Assembly (NCBI RefSeq): GCF_016920785.2
Contig: NW_024609881.1
Coordinates: forward strand, 47,400,710-47,464,709
Direction: 5' to 3'
DNA from: Ixodes scapularis
Taxonomy: Eukaryota > Arthropoda > Arachnida > Ixodida > Ixodidae
Length of the DNA: 64,000 bases
The notes under the pieces were generated by a model. It saw only the letters and a program-made list of their open reading frames with translations, was not told the origin of the DNA and did no database searches. Every line of letters begins with the position of its first letter. The first letter of the stretch is position 1. Position numbers and translations under genes: made by a program. This document shows positions 1-10,547 of the stretch, piece after piece.

Positions 1-439
1 TTTGGACCTCATTCAGCGTGCAAATGGGAGAGTCAATGATCCGGGTAGGAGTAAGATTTACGACCGTTTCTGTTCCTGTTAAGTTTACTATCTCTAATTA
101 TACCAATGCGACGTCTGAGTGGGATACTTTATGGCGATTACAGGGCCATATCCAATCCGAACTGTTTTTAACGGTAGATTGCGCAATGTGGTAGTTCGAT
201 TTTTCCCCGCTTTATACACCAACACGTTGATTGTGGCCACTGCGCATGCTCAGTGCCAACAGCAGTGCCACCGCAATGGAGTGACGTCAGAAAGATGTGC
301 TGGTGTATAGTCGTGGCAACTTAGCAAAGTGGGGGTCGTGGAAAGTCTCCAGAGCCTTGTCATCCGTGCGCAGTTAAAGTGATGCTGAACCGAAATCTGG
401 ATTCAACAAAACACGGCGGCAAAAGCACGCAACGGGGTG
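1..439. other. Non-coding, nothing recognised
   Basis: No convincing gene, repeat boundary or RNA signature is visible. The short open frames have no recognisable domain. Confidence 0.5.
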
Positions 440-738
440 CTACAAACACCAAAACATCATTCTGCAGCGATATCTCGAACAGATGACCGTATTTTTAAAA
501 AAAAAAGGAGGCGCATTTGACAGATTTCTTTTCGCCTTGTTTCTTCGAGAAGGAGAGGGAACGGCCTCGCGTCTTCTACTCCTTACTGCTTTGAGGGGGC
601 GAAGCGAGGAGGGGAGGAAACGAGATATCTTGACGTCACGCGCCTCGTCAGCCTCGTTCAATCTCGACCTCTTTTTCCAAAAGTACGGTCGACCACTCGA
701 AATATCGTCTTACAAGTAGTGTTGTAGGGATTGTAACG
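440..738. repeat. MITE-like inverted-repeat element, copy 1
   Basis: The ends are imperfect inverted repeats: TACAAACACC near 441 pairs with GTGTTGTA near 720. The inner arms around GCGATATCTCG (about 467) and CGAAATATCG (about 698) are also inverted. A related copy lies in the opposite orientation at 37399-37672. No coding capacity is seen, so a non-autonomous DNA element is the simplest reading. The exact ends and target duplication are not resolved. Confidence 0.55.
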
Positions 739-835
739 TCCCGAAAACATCTCCTGCATTGTTCTTTTAAAATCCAAATCCAAATAGCTGACAAGAACGC
801 CTGACAATGAATCACGCCGCGAGAGGCGTGAAGGC

Positions 836-1073
836 AATGCGGAGAGGAAATCGTCTGCTTCTTGCATAAAAGCTGTAGTGACGTCAGAACTACTCTGAGC
901 TCTGATTGGCTTTGATTGAAAAGATAATGGGTAGGCCTCAATGCTAGATGCCAGGTCTAACCACTATTTGTTTTTTGTTGTTGTTGTTGTTGTTTTTTTT
1001 TTCAATCAGCCAATGCGAGTTCGGCGTTCTGACATCATTGCAACCCCTGCGCAAGAAGCAGACGAACTTGCGC
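836..1073. repeat. Inverted repeat, dispersed family
   Basis: The segment at 836-912, which includes TCGTCTGCTTCTTGC and TGACGTCAGAAC, recurs inverted at 998-1073. The core with TGACGTCAGAACGCC and CTGATTGG also occurs at about 21416-21453 and 35765-35800, and inverted at about 53130-53165. This indicates a dispersed non-autonomous family. A short GTT microsatellite lies in the loop near 968-992. Confidence 0.55.
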
Positions 1074-1567
1074 TCCGCATAAGCTACACGTTAGTGTTTC
1101 TTTAAGGGGCACTCAAGTGGATTCTAAGATCATCTATTTATAATGATGACTCAATCTACGGTTCATTAAGCACCCTAAAAGCCCGAAATTACACTTATGG
1201 GCGGGCAATTTACTTCTCACAAGTCTATTCAGAGATTCGTGACACGACACCTCTGTCTGCACCTTGGAGCACACACCAGGGGGCGCCGTCGGACGGCGAT
1301 CTCGAACGATAATTGCCGTGTTACGTCTCCCACAACAAAAGATTTTACGTGTTTGTTGAAATATAATGCGCAACGCGCCTAAAAAGAGCAATAATAGTAA
1401 CGTTCCCAATCTCCTCTTCATGAACTATTTTCATTGGTCAAATTTTATGAAGGTTGCAGGAACCCGAGAAATGGCACCTACGTGAGAATTAAGTGCCCGT
1501 TGAGTTCAATTTCTGTGAGTTTAAGAAGACGTCTTCCCTCTAGAACTGGTCATTTTGCTTGACTAGA

Positions 1568-2011
1568 GCCCAACAAACAATTTGCCACCAAAAACAAACT
1601 TCTACAGAAGGCACCAGGGCCCCGCGATCAATGACTGTAGTTAAAAAGTCCATGATTGAAATGTCTAAGAAACTGAATCTTATATTTGAACGAGTTCATG
1701 CCATCATCATGTTTCATCGAATGTGAACTGTTTTGTTGTAACTTAAGGAAAGTATAATTTCAGAAAGAAATGCCCTTTAGACATTATGGCATGGTACTGT
1801 CCAAAGACCAACAATGTGACACCAAAAGCAAGCTTCTACATAAAGCACTCGACTGTAGTTGAACGGTGCATGATCGAAATGTCTGAGACCTTCGATCTAA
1901 TATTTGAACGAGTTAGGCCATCATCATGTTTTATCAATTGTGAACTGTTTTGTTGCAAATTGTTGCATGTATAATTTCAGAGAGAAATGCCCATTGGACA
2001 GTACGGCATGG
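1568..2011. repeat. Tandem duplication, about 217-bp period
   Basis: Two diverged copies lie head to tail. Landmarks shifted by 217-218 bases include ATGATTGAAATGTCT (1652) against ATGATCGAAATGTCT (1870), TATTTGAACGAGTT, and TATAATTTCAG followed by GAAATGCCC. Each copy contains a TTTCAG that resembles a splice acceptor, but no supported open exon follows. Nothing else is recognised in the flanks at 1080-1567. Confidence 0.7.
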
Positions 2012-2105
2012 TATCGACGCCGGGAAGAGGACCTTGGATTGTCTTCCACAGACTATGAACACTGCAACTCGCCAACGACCATCCCTTTTCTCCGTTGCGT
2101 CCATA

Positions 2106-2230
2106 CGCCGAAATTAGCTCAGTGGCAGAAGCTACAAGTCATGTGACTGTGTTACATATGTTACCACGCGGCATCGGCGGTACTAACAGAACCGAGCCCC
2201 AGATTCGAACCTTATGGGAAAAGACCCGCA
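2106..2230 (+). repeat. tRNA-like SINE remnant
   Basis: TAGCTCAGTGG at about 2114 is a perfect match to a Pol III A box and GATTCGAACC at about 2211 resembles a B box. Their spacing of about 95 bases is too long for a normal tRNA, and no cloverleaf was traced. A decayed tRNA-derived SINE is more likely than a functional tRNA gene. Confidence 0.3.
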
Positions 2231-3266
2231 AGAGACTGCAGTCAGCGAGGACCATTACGGACGAGCTCCTTTATTATCCTTTTGTTTCATTTGTGACAAT
2301 AAAATTTTTTCTCCGACCTTGTGGAATTTTCAACAAAAAACTAAGTCCCTGCCACAAGTAAAGGCACCGGTACTATACTGAGCAGACACTTTAGTGATAT
2401 TTGGGCGATTATAGCCCTAAAGATAGAAACCACAAAAATATATAGAAAAGTAATTGTTTTGAGTGAATGTTTATAGACAGCCGGAAGTTAAATAGCCGCA
2501 TTCGGCGTCTGGTGTCTCGGTTGTAGGCGAGACATTTAGTGAGTGCTGTACCACTGTTAGCCTATTCCCGTTTGCTGATCAATGCGGGTATCTCTCCCGG
2601 CACAAAATCCCTCCAGAAGAGGGATTTAGAAATCATGTGACCGGCTCTGTGGTGAGAAAGTACTTAGCGTTCCAGCCGGTTCCTCACCAGACTTGTTTTC
2701 AAAAATATACGGAAGAGTCAGACGAAGACGACGGACAGGACAAACATCTTTCGACTTTCAACACGTTGAGGTCTTTATTGCCAGGCTACACTGTAGCCAG
2801 GCCGACAAGCAACGAGCTGCCAAAGATTTGGGGAAAGGGTTAGTGTACATAACTTCGTGTTCGCACGACTCAACGTCCCTTTGTTTACGAGTCACATATA
2901 TTTTACCTAAAACAAAATCGTTAAGTACAACACTAGAGAGTTGAGGTTGTTGGTACATTTCTGTAAATAGATCAGCTTGAAATTTAGAAGGATACCGTCT
3001 TTTCCTGTCCTTTCTTCGTGTTTAAACAAAATGCTAAAGTTCAATCTGATCTATTTACACGGTATAAAATGTTGTGGCGAAGTGTAGTAGGTCACATAAA
3101 ATACCCATGATTGGTGCAACTTTGTGCTGCAGTATTAAAAGTTAAATCGATTGTGTCCTTGAACTAAGGAATTAATTACAGTTCATAAAATCATGAAATG
3201 GGCACCTTGTAACCATATATATCATGAAATAGGGTTTACGAAATACGTGCTGTATATATATATATA
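2231..3266. other. Non-coding, AT-rich, nothing recognised
   Basis: No domain-bearing frame is present. The right end grades into a TA microsatellite that borders the next element. Confidence 0.45.
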
Positions 3267-3268
3267 TA

Positions 3269-4028
3269 CAGGGTGAAACAAGGAGACGGCAGGCTCTTTA
3301 AGTCGACCGGAAAATTCGGTTTCTTAACCTATCGCGCTACGACTTTGTGCAGAGTTGCCCGCAAATGGTGCATACATTTTTTTTTTTTTTGTAAAATTTG
3401 CGAAGAGCGAACTTACCTGAGGAAAAAGTAAAGAAACAAAAAGGCTTAACTCCTATGGAAACGCAATGACGCCACCGGTATGCAAACAATACGGCGCTGT
3501 TTCGCACGGGAGACAAGAGATGGCGCAACAAACGCCGCCAACGTAAAGTCCCTTGCGCCAACGAACTGGGATACGGCGCCGAGAGCAGGTATTTTTTGCA
3601 GACGATATTTTCGACTCAAAAGCGGCGCGCGTTCCGCAGGCGGCGACAATCACAGAAACAAAAAAGACAGGCGCGGTAACAGCAAGTAACTGCAGTTCCT
3701 TCTCTGCAAAAGGGCCGGCTCTCAGCGTTGTCTGCCCGTTCGTTGGCGGCAGTTGGCGTCGCAACCGCTTGCGCCATCTCTTGTCTCCCGTGCGAAACGG
3801 TGCCGTGTTATTGGCAGACCGGTGGCGTCGCTGTATTTCCATAGGAGCTAAGCCTTTTTCTTTATTTACTTTTTCCTCGGGTAAATTCGCTCTTCGCAAA
3901 TTTTACAAAAAAAAAAAAAAAAAAATCACCATCTTTGGGCATTGCTGCACAAAGTCGTAGCGCGATCGGTTAAGAAACCGAATTTTCCGGTCGATTTAAA
4001 GAGCCTGCCGTCTCCTTGTTTCACCCTG
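3269..4028. mobile_element. 760-bp long-TIR DNA element flanked by TA
   Basis: The element begins CAGGGTGAAACAAGGAG at 3269 and ends with the inverted form at 4028. Both ends are flanked by TA (3267-3268 and 4029-4030), as expected for Tc1/mariner-type insertion, although the left TA lies in a TA microsatellite. The arms are about 275 bases each, high in identity by eye, and each contains a poly-T/poly-A run. The open frames on both strands are reflections of the palindrome, and no transposase is seen. This is a foldback-like non-autonomous element. Confidence 0.75.
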
Positions 4029-4227
4029 TATATATAAGGACGACACAACTGAGCTGAAATTTTGAAAATGTCACGGAAGTTTTAGGACAATCTCTTTCAG
4101 TCTATCTTTTATAGAAACACCGAGCGGCAATCACAATGCTTGTTTTTCTAACCAAACATTGTTTACACACAGCACCGTGATACATGCGACTAATCATGAA
4201 TAAATAGGGTTGTTCGTTTTCGGGTTC

Positions 4228-4230
<3 letters not shown>

Positions 4231-4270
<40 letters not shown>
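4231..4270. repeat. (TA)n microsatellite
   Basis: About 20 uninterrupted TA dinucleotides are followed by a poly-T tract. Confidence 0.95.
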
Positions 4271-4278
<8 letters not shown>

Positions 4279-4702
4279 TATCTTTTTTATTTTTTTTAAT
4301 TTGGAAGGTGAAAATTGAGTGCTATTTTTCAACCCATAATCGGGGAGAAATTGTTTTTTTGTAAAAACATTCCCAAATTCGGGTTTTTTCTGGTTAAATT
4401 TACAAATCTACTCAGTTTTACATTCATTTATTTTATATTTTAGCGTATTACGAGCCCTTTAACGCTAACGCATTAAAATTCGGGCTCTGTTTCAAGCTAG
4501 TAATCGGGGAGACATCGGGGTTTTCCAGCTTCAATTGCCGTTGGTCGCTTCAAGGAAAGCACTGCCCACGGAATCTTCCTCTCCCTGTGAACAAAAACCC
4601 AGACCGTTCGAGGGACGTTCGTCTTCGATCAGATATTTCGCTACGGAACAAACTTGTTAGGTTTTCCCGATCTCAGTGATGTGATTGGCTTAAGCCCTTC
4701 TG

Positions 4703-4800
4703 GAGCACCTTTCGGAGCAGACAAAACAGTGTTTTGGAGCAGCAAAAACATTGTTTTGGAGCAGCCAAATCAGTGTTTTGGAGCAGCAAAAGTGGCTTTT
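4703..4800. repeat. Minisatellite, TTTTGGAGCAG units
   Basis: Four tandem units share TTGGAGCAGCAAA-like cores with a period of about 23-24 bases. Flanking sequence is non-coding. Confidence 0.75.
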
Positions 4801-7800
4801 AAAGCAGATATTCTTAGAAAAATATAAATATTTTTTTAAGTGCTGGACAGATGAAAGGCACTTTGCTCGCCGCAATAAACAAGTTACGGTCAAGTTAGAC
4901 CAGCTCTGAGTCTTTCAACATGTGAACTGAAATGCCAATGACATGACACATTTTGCAATGCTTCAGTTAAATGATAAACATATATGTACGTACCCGCTAT
5001 CGATAAACAAGAGTCAAACTGCACATATTAAAATTTATTTGAAAATGACCAGCTTAATAGAAAATATCACAGCATTAGGTTTACTAGTTATATAATATAA
5101 TAAAGCAAAGTAGTCTCCAACTGATCAAACACCAAACTACTGCAGTGCAATGCGGAACTGTACACAAGAAAAAGTTGCATTACGACTAGCGGGTGCTTTT
5201 CGTTTCGCTTTTCGAAACTTTCTGAAAGGCTGCTGCAAGCCTCGCTTTGCCTTCGACAAGTAATGAATGTCCAATTTCAATGTCTCCAAAGAGACATTGA
5301 GACGTCCCGCTGCAGGCGTTGCCAAGCAATTATGTAAAACCGCTTGCCAACATTTTACTGTTCCCGACGTGCCAGATTTTCGTTAAAATAAGCAAACGTA
5401 AAGCAATGGATTGCAAGCGACCCGGCTGGTGCCTCTCTCGTGCAATAATGTTCGAATGCACGTGAGGGCAACTTCGGCAGCTTGCAGTCGCATGTGCTTC
5501 GTCGCGCGAGCGGAGATGGCTGTTCGATCGAAACCGAAACCATGCCACTCCGCTCCCTCGCCAACTGGTTCCCAAAATTGTACGCAAAATGTAACTGTCC
5601 AGCAGCGCGTGCTTGCCAGGCCTGCAGACGAGATACAAGCTAAATACACCGAAAAAAAAAAAGAGCCTGAGCGCGTCGATGCAAGACATGGCGAGCCAGG
5701 GTCAAAAAGTTTTTGGAGCGCTTTGTGGAACGACTGAACTTGAGACGAACAAACGCGCTGTGCGGGTTCAGCGTGCAGACATTGCCTTCTTTGCTTTAGC
5801 TCAGTTCTCTTCACCAACTTTCTTTTCCGGTAGATTTTTTTATGTACCCGGGTCCCTCTCGAAAGAAAGCCCACCGAGAGAAACCTAGGTAATGAATACT
5901 TCGACACAGCAGTCTGAGTTAAAGAAGGATTTTTGTAGTAGCGTAATTTAAACAATAACAGGAATGTTGATGACTTTGCGGAGGTCCTTACGTTTCAGTT
6001 TAGAAAGCGCCATATCCGCAGCGACGTGGGCACGGCAACACCCGGCGTCATGCAACCACGGTGACTGGTAGGCAGGGACCAAATATAGTTTTCCAACAAC
6101 CATTGCTATGAGTCCATATCACCTGAGCGAATGACGTTTTAGCGGAGAGAAATAATTGAGCGAATCGACGTTTTAGAGAATAACAAAAGCGCGCGTTAAT
6201 CCCCCCTCCCCCCCCTCCCCCGCCACCGCCGCCGCGCGTTGCGCTTACGACGCTTTGCGGCGACGGTCTGCGGCGGCTCATTGCAAAAATATGAACCCAC
6301 TTGGCCCACCCGAAAATGCCGCTTTGCGGCGTCCGACAATTCGCTAAAGTGTCATTCGGTGAAACGTGGGCATTCGCTAAAACGTCATTGATCAAGTGAG
6401 TGCCTCCCTACGGCATGGCTGTACCCGGCACGCTAGCGTCGAAGCGTCCGCACACGCTTCCATCAGCGCTTGCATCTATCGTTGTAAAAATTTTAAAGAC
6501 GTCAGAGACGAGACCCACGAGATGACTAGGGCGCAAAACGAGAAACGGCGAGAAAAACCATGCAAGACCGGATGGACGATTGATGCAAAGTACTTTGTGT
6601 CGGGCGGCCGCTTGCGCCAACTAGCTCAGACATGCTCAATTACGGTATTCAGTTTAGTTTCGGTTTTAAAAGGCGACCGAAATTGGTCCTTTGGCGCAGC
6701 CTTGGCACAGATTACCCATTTTCCGGCAAAATGTAGCAGGATGTATCAGGGTTCGCCCCTTGGCGCAGTTTGGCGCAATTGGCGCAGCAATCACATCACT
6801 GCGATCTGTTTACGCGACTGACTGACTCGGACGTTGTTCGTTAGAAAGGTTAAACGTCAGCGAGATGGCCTTGCTACCCGAGAGATCTTGCTGGGCGTCA
6901 AAACCTCAGCGGTCGAAGGGGGATGGATAGTGCATTTCACAAGCTGCGTACAGCAGGGCAGAAGCTACGTGGCGTGCCGAGGCGGTTCCACCTGCACAGC
7001 GGGTGGAATGAAATGTCCCTTCGAGGCCATAACGCCTATTGTCACTTTTCCTCAGCCTGCTTCCGTAGAATGTCACGGTGAGTTAGGCGCGCGCGCTCGT
7101 TGGGCGGTTGGTTGAGAGTCATGTAGCGTCCACAGTGCTGCACGCAGCTTGCGAAAAGAACTATTAGCGTCGAGATGTTTCGGTGGCGCCCTCGTTCGGT
7201 TACCTTTCGTGACGTCTTTACATTGTGAACAAGTTCGATGGTGTTTGTAATGGGCATGGTGGAAGCCTGAAATCATAGCGCTCTCAAAGCAACACTGCCA
7301 ACACCGCCGAAATTGAAGTTCTTACATTTCTCTTATTTCCGTCGATGAGACTTCCTTTGCTGACGTCATAATCAGCATTCGGCCAATTGTGTCGGGCCGA
7401 CCACAGCGACGCTTTCGATCGCTCTCGTCTCCAATAGGGAGTATTCACTGGCGGCCATGTCTATATGCGTACGTGGTTGCTGCAGCGCGTGCTGACGGGG
7501 GGCTTCCACAGTTCTTTTCGCAACGCGCATTCCGCACATTAAAATTTCCGGTCTTAGCAGCCTAGTAATGTAAGCTCGTTCTGAGCATGCGCCTTAAACA
7601 TCGCCCTCAAAAATGGCGTCCAGTGAATGCCCTTTATAAGTCGCTGTTGTCCCGAGGTAGGGTAGCCAGCGCATGTGCACCGAAAACTCCGTGCGGCGTA
7701 AAAATAAATAGGTTGGTTATGTGGTTTTGGAATTCGGGGAGAAATCGGGTTTAACCCGATTCTCCTGAAACATGTTCGGGGTGTAAAAATCGGGTAAAAT

Positions 7801-8317
7801 CGGGTTTTACCCGAAAACAAACAACCAGCATAAAGGACTTATCGAAATCGTTCAATCTATACGCACCTTCGCACTCACATCGAATCTGGCCCAAAATAGC
7901 GCTTGCCCGAGTGAACATTTTCTTACAGGATAAGCTGGCACAGCCTTGACAAGATGCCGGTCAATTTGATTTGCAAATGAGCATTACCCTCGCTAATCGG
8001 TGATCTTAAAGGAGTCATGAAACGCTTTTTCAACTTTTTTCTGTTTAGCTTTCCTTCTCAACTCATAAAACGCGCATTGTACCAAACAGTTCAAGAAGTC
8101 GGAAAGGGGGGAGTCCCCTCTTGCTCGGAATCTCGCTTGACTAGCCGGACACAGCCATTGTCCCCCTAGAAGATTAGCCCGTCGCTCGAAATTCCGACTA
8201 GTTGCTTTCCCCACCCCGTTCACCCCGAAGCTGACAGTGCTGTGGAAGCTACGTGCTCGTTGGGCCAGCCACACATTTTCCACGTGATCATGCCCTCTCG
8301 CGCATACCGACCCGCAG
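4801..8317. other. 3.5 kb without recognised genes
   Basis: Long frames here, for example 5383-5955 on the minus strand, show no domain. A C-rich tract with CCCCCCT units and a GCC stretch lies at about 6199-6235. GCGCAA/TTGGCGC motifs recur near 6615-6790. No transposon ends were resolved. Confidence 0.45.
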
Positions 8318-8402
8318 AGAATGAGGTCAGGTGATGAAAGGGAGACGGCTGATTGGTCCGGCAAGCGCGTAGCTTCCACCGCAATGTCAGCTTAGGGGTA
8401 AA
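8235..8402. repeat. Dispersed inverted repeat
   Basis: AAGCTGACAGTGCTGTGGAAG-like sequence near 8228 is inverted near 8370-8400. The right part, with GTCAGGTGATGAAAGGGAG and TGATTGGTCCGG, recurs at about 50488-50570. It is a small non-autonomous repeat family. Confidence 0.5.
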
Positions 8403-8985
8403 GGGATTAAGTGAGGTCCGGTGTCGTATGACGTGCGCTTGGGCCCTGGTGACGCGCTGCGGGGGCCCGGTTATGGTGGCTAGTAGCCCGATGACGCGCT
8501 GCGGGGTCCGCGGATGTATCACAGTGAAAAGGCGGAGAGTTTACGAAGGGAAGGAGGTACGAAATAGTCCGCTATGTTTTGCAAATTTTCGTAGCGAAAG
8601 TCAGGCTTCTGACTTTCTACCTTTGTTCTTTTGGCCCACTGAACGATGTGCTATTAGTAAAATCCCAATATGAATTGATTTACTCCAGCCTAAAATTCGT
8701 TTCATGGGTCCTTTAACGCCATAGCGTTAAGGAGTTCATGTCGGAGAAAATCCGATGTCGGTTGCGTGACTGGAAAATCCTGATTGGTCAATAGGGCCAT
8801 GACTTTACAGCTACATTCCATCACGCATGAATTTCAAACCACCCACAGTGCTCACGTGAAACGTTACATCACGCGTGCAATATAGATAATTAAAACATGA
8901 TATGTAATGCGAAATAAAGGTCTCCGTATGTCTCAAATGATTTCACGTTATTAAGTAATTCCTTTGCGTTAAAGAAGGAAATAAT

Positions 8986-9110
8986 AATTTTAGGCAGAAT
9001 GCGAACCCACGACCCTTCCGTTCTGACTAGCCACGCAAGGCACGCTTGCACGGCGAATCAGAAGGCAATGCGACCGAGACCCGTTAACGCTATCGCGTTC
9101 CACTTTTAAA
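8986..9110 (-). repeat. tRNA-derived SINE fragment
   Basis: Read on the minus strand, GTGGCTAGTCAGAACGG is followed by GGGTCGTGGGTTCGCATTC, an A-box-like and B-box-like pair with tRNA-like spacing. Decay and the lack of a clear acceptor stem argue for a SINE rather than a functional tRNA. Confidence 0.4.
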
Positions 9111-9548
9111 GGCGAAGCTTAAGCGTCCTCCAAAATTTTCTTGTTAAGTAAAACGTAGTATTTCATATTCTACTCGACATGGCAGCTAATTATTGGCACT
9201 TTATGACGGTTTGCGTGCGTATTCGTCATAGTTACGGCGCGCGCCCCTGTGTACTTCGTTTTTCCTACAGACACATAAAAGTAATGTTCAGCGCATAAAA
9301 GGGGCAATAACAGACTTCTATATGGTTGAGAGGTTAAATGTGTGAGGAGCACATGGTTTTTTTAGATTAGCTTCAAAATCAGAAATCTGTGTAAGGCTGT
9401 TCCAAATCACTTACAACGTGCCTGTCGAGGATAATAATGCCGGAAAAGATTTACAGAGCACCTTTCATTGATCAATATAGAAATAGATTTAATTATTAAC
9501 TGAAGACTTGACAACATAAATAAAAGGCCGACCACCCTAAAGCAATGC

Positions 9549-10116
9549 CCCTTCCTACCTGTAAAGTGTGCACCTCCCACGATGAGTGGTAATATCTGAC
9601 AGCCTTTGACGGTAAAAGCCAGCTCCCATTTAGTTACGCCGCCCAAACTAAATTTCCACCTGGTTTCGCTATGCCAACTCTTTTTGTTATAATAAGTGTT
9701 GTGCCAAGTGACGGTCATGTCAAAGTACCAGTGCGCCGAAAATCAGCACATCGCACAACAGGTTATTACACAACAGCTAACCGCAAAAGCCCTTGGCGGC
9801 CAAACCGTGTGTTGGCCGACAACTTTGTTTTCTCGGCTTTGGAACCCCTTTTCGTAAAGTTGTTTCAATTGGAAGTACAGTCCACTAGTCCCTTCCTACC
9901 TCTAAAGTCTCCACCTCCCCCGACCAGCGGTATTCTCTTGACAGCCTTTTCATGGTCAAAACCGGTTCCCATTGAGTTACGCCGCGCAAACCAAATTTTC
10001 ACCTGGTTTCCCTATGGCACTTTTCTTTGTATAATAAGTGCTGTTCCATGTTACTGTCATGTCCAAGCACCTGTGTGCCCAAATCTGCACTTTGCACAGC
10101 CCGCTATGACACAACA
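9549..10116. repeat. Direct duplication, 341-bp offset
   Basis: About 225 bases at 9549-9773 recur with divergence at 9890-10116. Shared landmarks include CTTCCTACCT, TTGACAGCC-like sequence, GTTACGCCGC and TATAATAAGTG. The Gypsy element inserted 22 bases beyond the second copy. Confidence 0.7.
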
Positions 10117-10138
10117 TTTTGGGTCCAATATTGGATAT

Positions 10139-10522
10139 TGCCGCGCGCAAGGCTGAGAAAGCAACGCTCGGTCACGGTCCTCCAGAAAGTTCCCGTTTAT
10201 TCATGTACCGCACGTAACTTCTATCATTTGTCCCTGCTTTTGTTTTCTAGAAAGTGCGTGTTCATTCTCGCCCCGATCACGCGACGCTCGAACCGCTTTC
10301 GCCGAATCTTCGAGATAGTGGCGCACTCTAGATAAGAGGCCGCCCGCGACCTTGTCGAGTCAGTCTCGCCCTAGCGCTCGATTCTGCTGACACGCCGACT
10401 TCGACGCCCGCGACGCTCTGCTTTCTTCTGTTTCCTTCTTTATTTTCGGCACAAGTTCGCCACATTAAACGTTTATTTCTCCCTGTTTATTTCCTGTTTT
10501 CTTTTGGTGACCAACCGTGACA
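10139..10522 (+). repeat. 5' LTR of the Gypsy element
   Basis: It starts TGCCGCGCGC and ends GTGACA, giving TG...CA termini. Compared with the 3' LTR, the four differences are in ATCATTTGTCC, GATAGTGGCG, CTCCCTGTTT and TTGGTGACC. ATTAAA at 10464 could serve as a poly(A) signal. TTTTGGTGGAGGTGCGGG follows directly and is the probable primer-binding region, but I cannot name the tRNA. Confidence 0.95.
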
Positions 10523-10547
10523 TTTTGGTGGAGGTGCGGGGTACCGC

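Noticed and set aside
2106..2230. A functional tRNA gene
   Set aside because: The A- and B-box spacing is too long and no cloverleaf could be traced.
3453..3960. 148-aa and 135-aa frames in the 3.3-4.0 kb element
   Set aside because: They are mirror images produced by the inverted arms, not genes.
5383..5955. 190-aa minus-strand frame
   Set aside because: There is no domain, no splice context and no repeat support.
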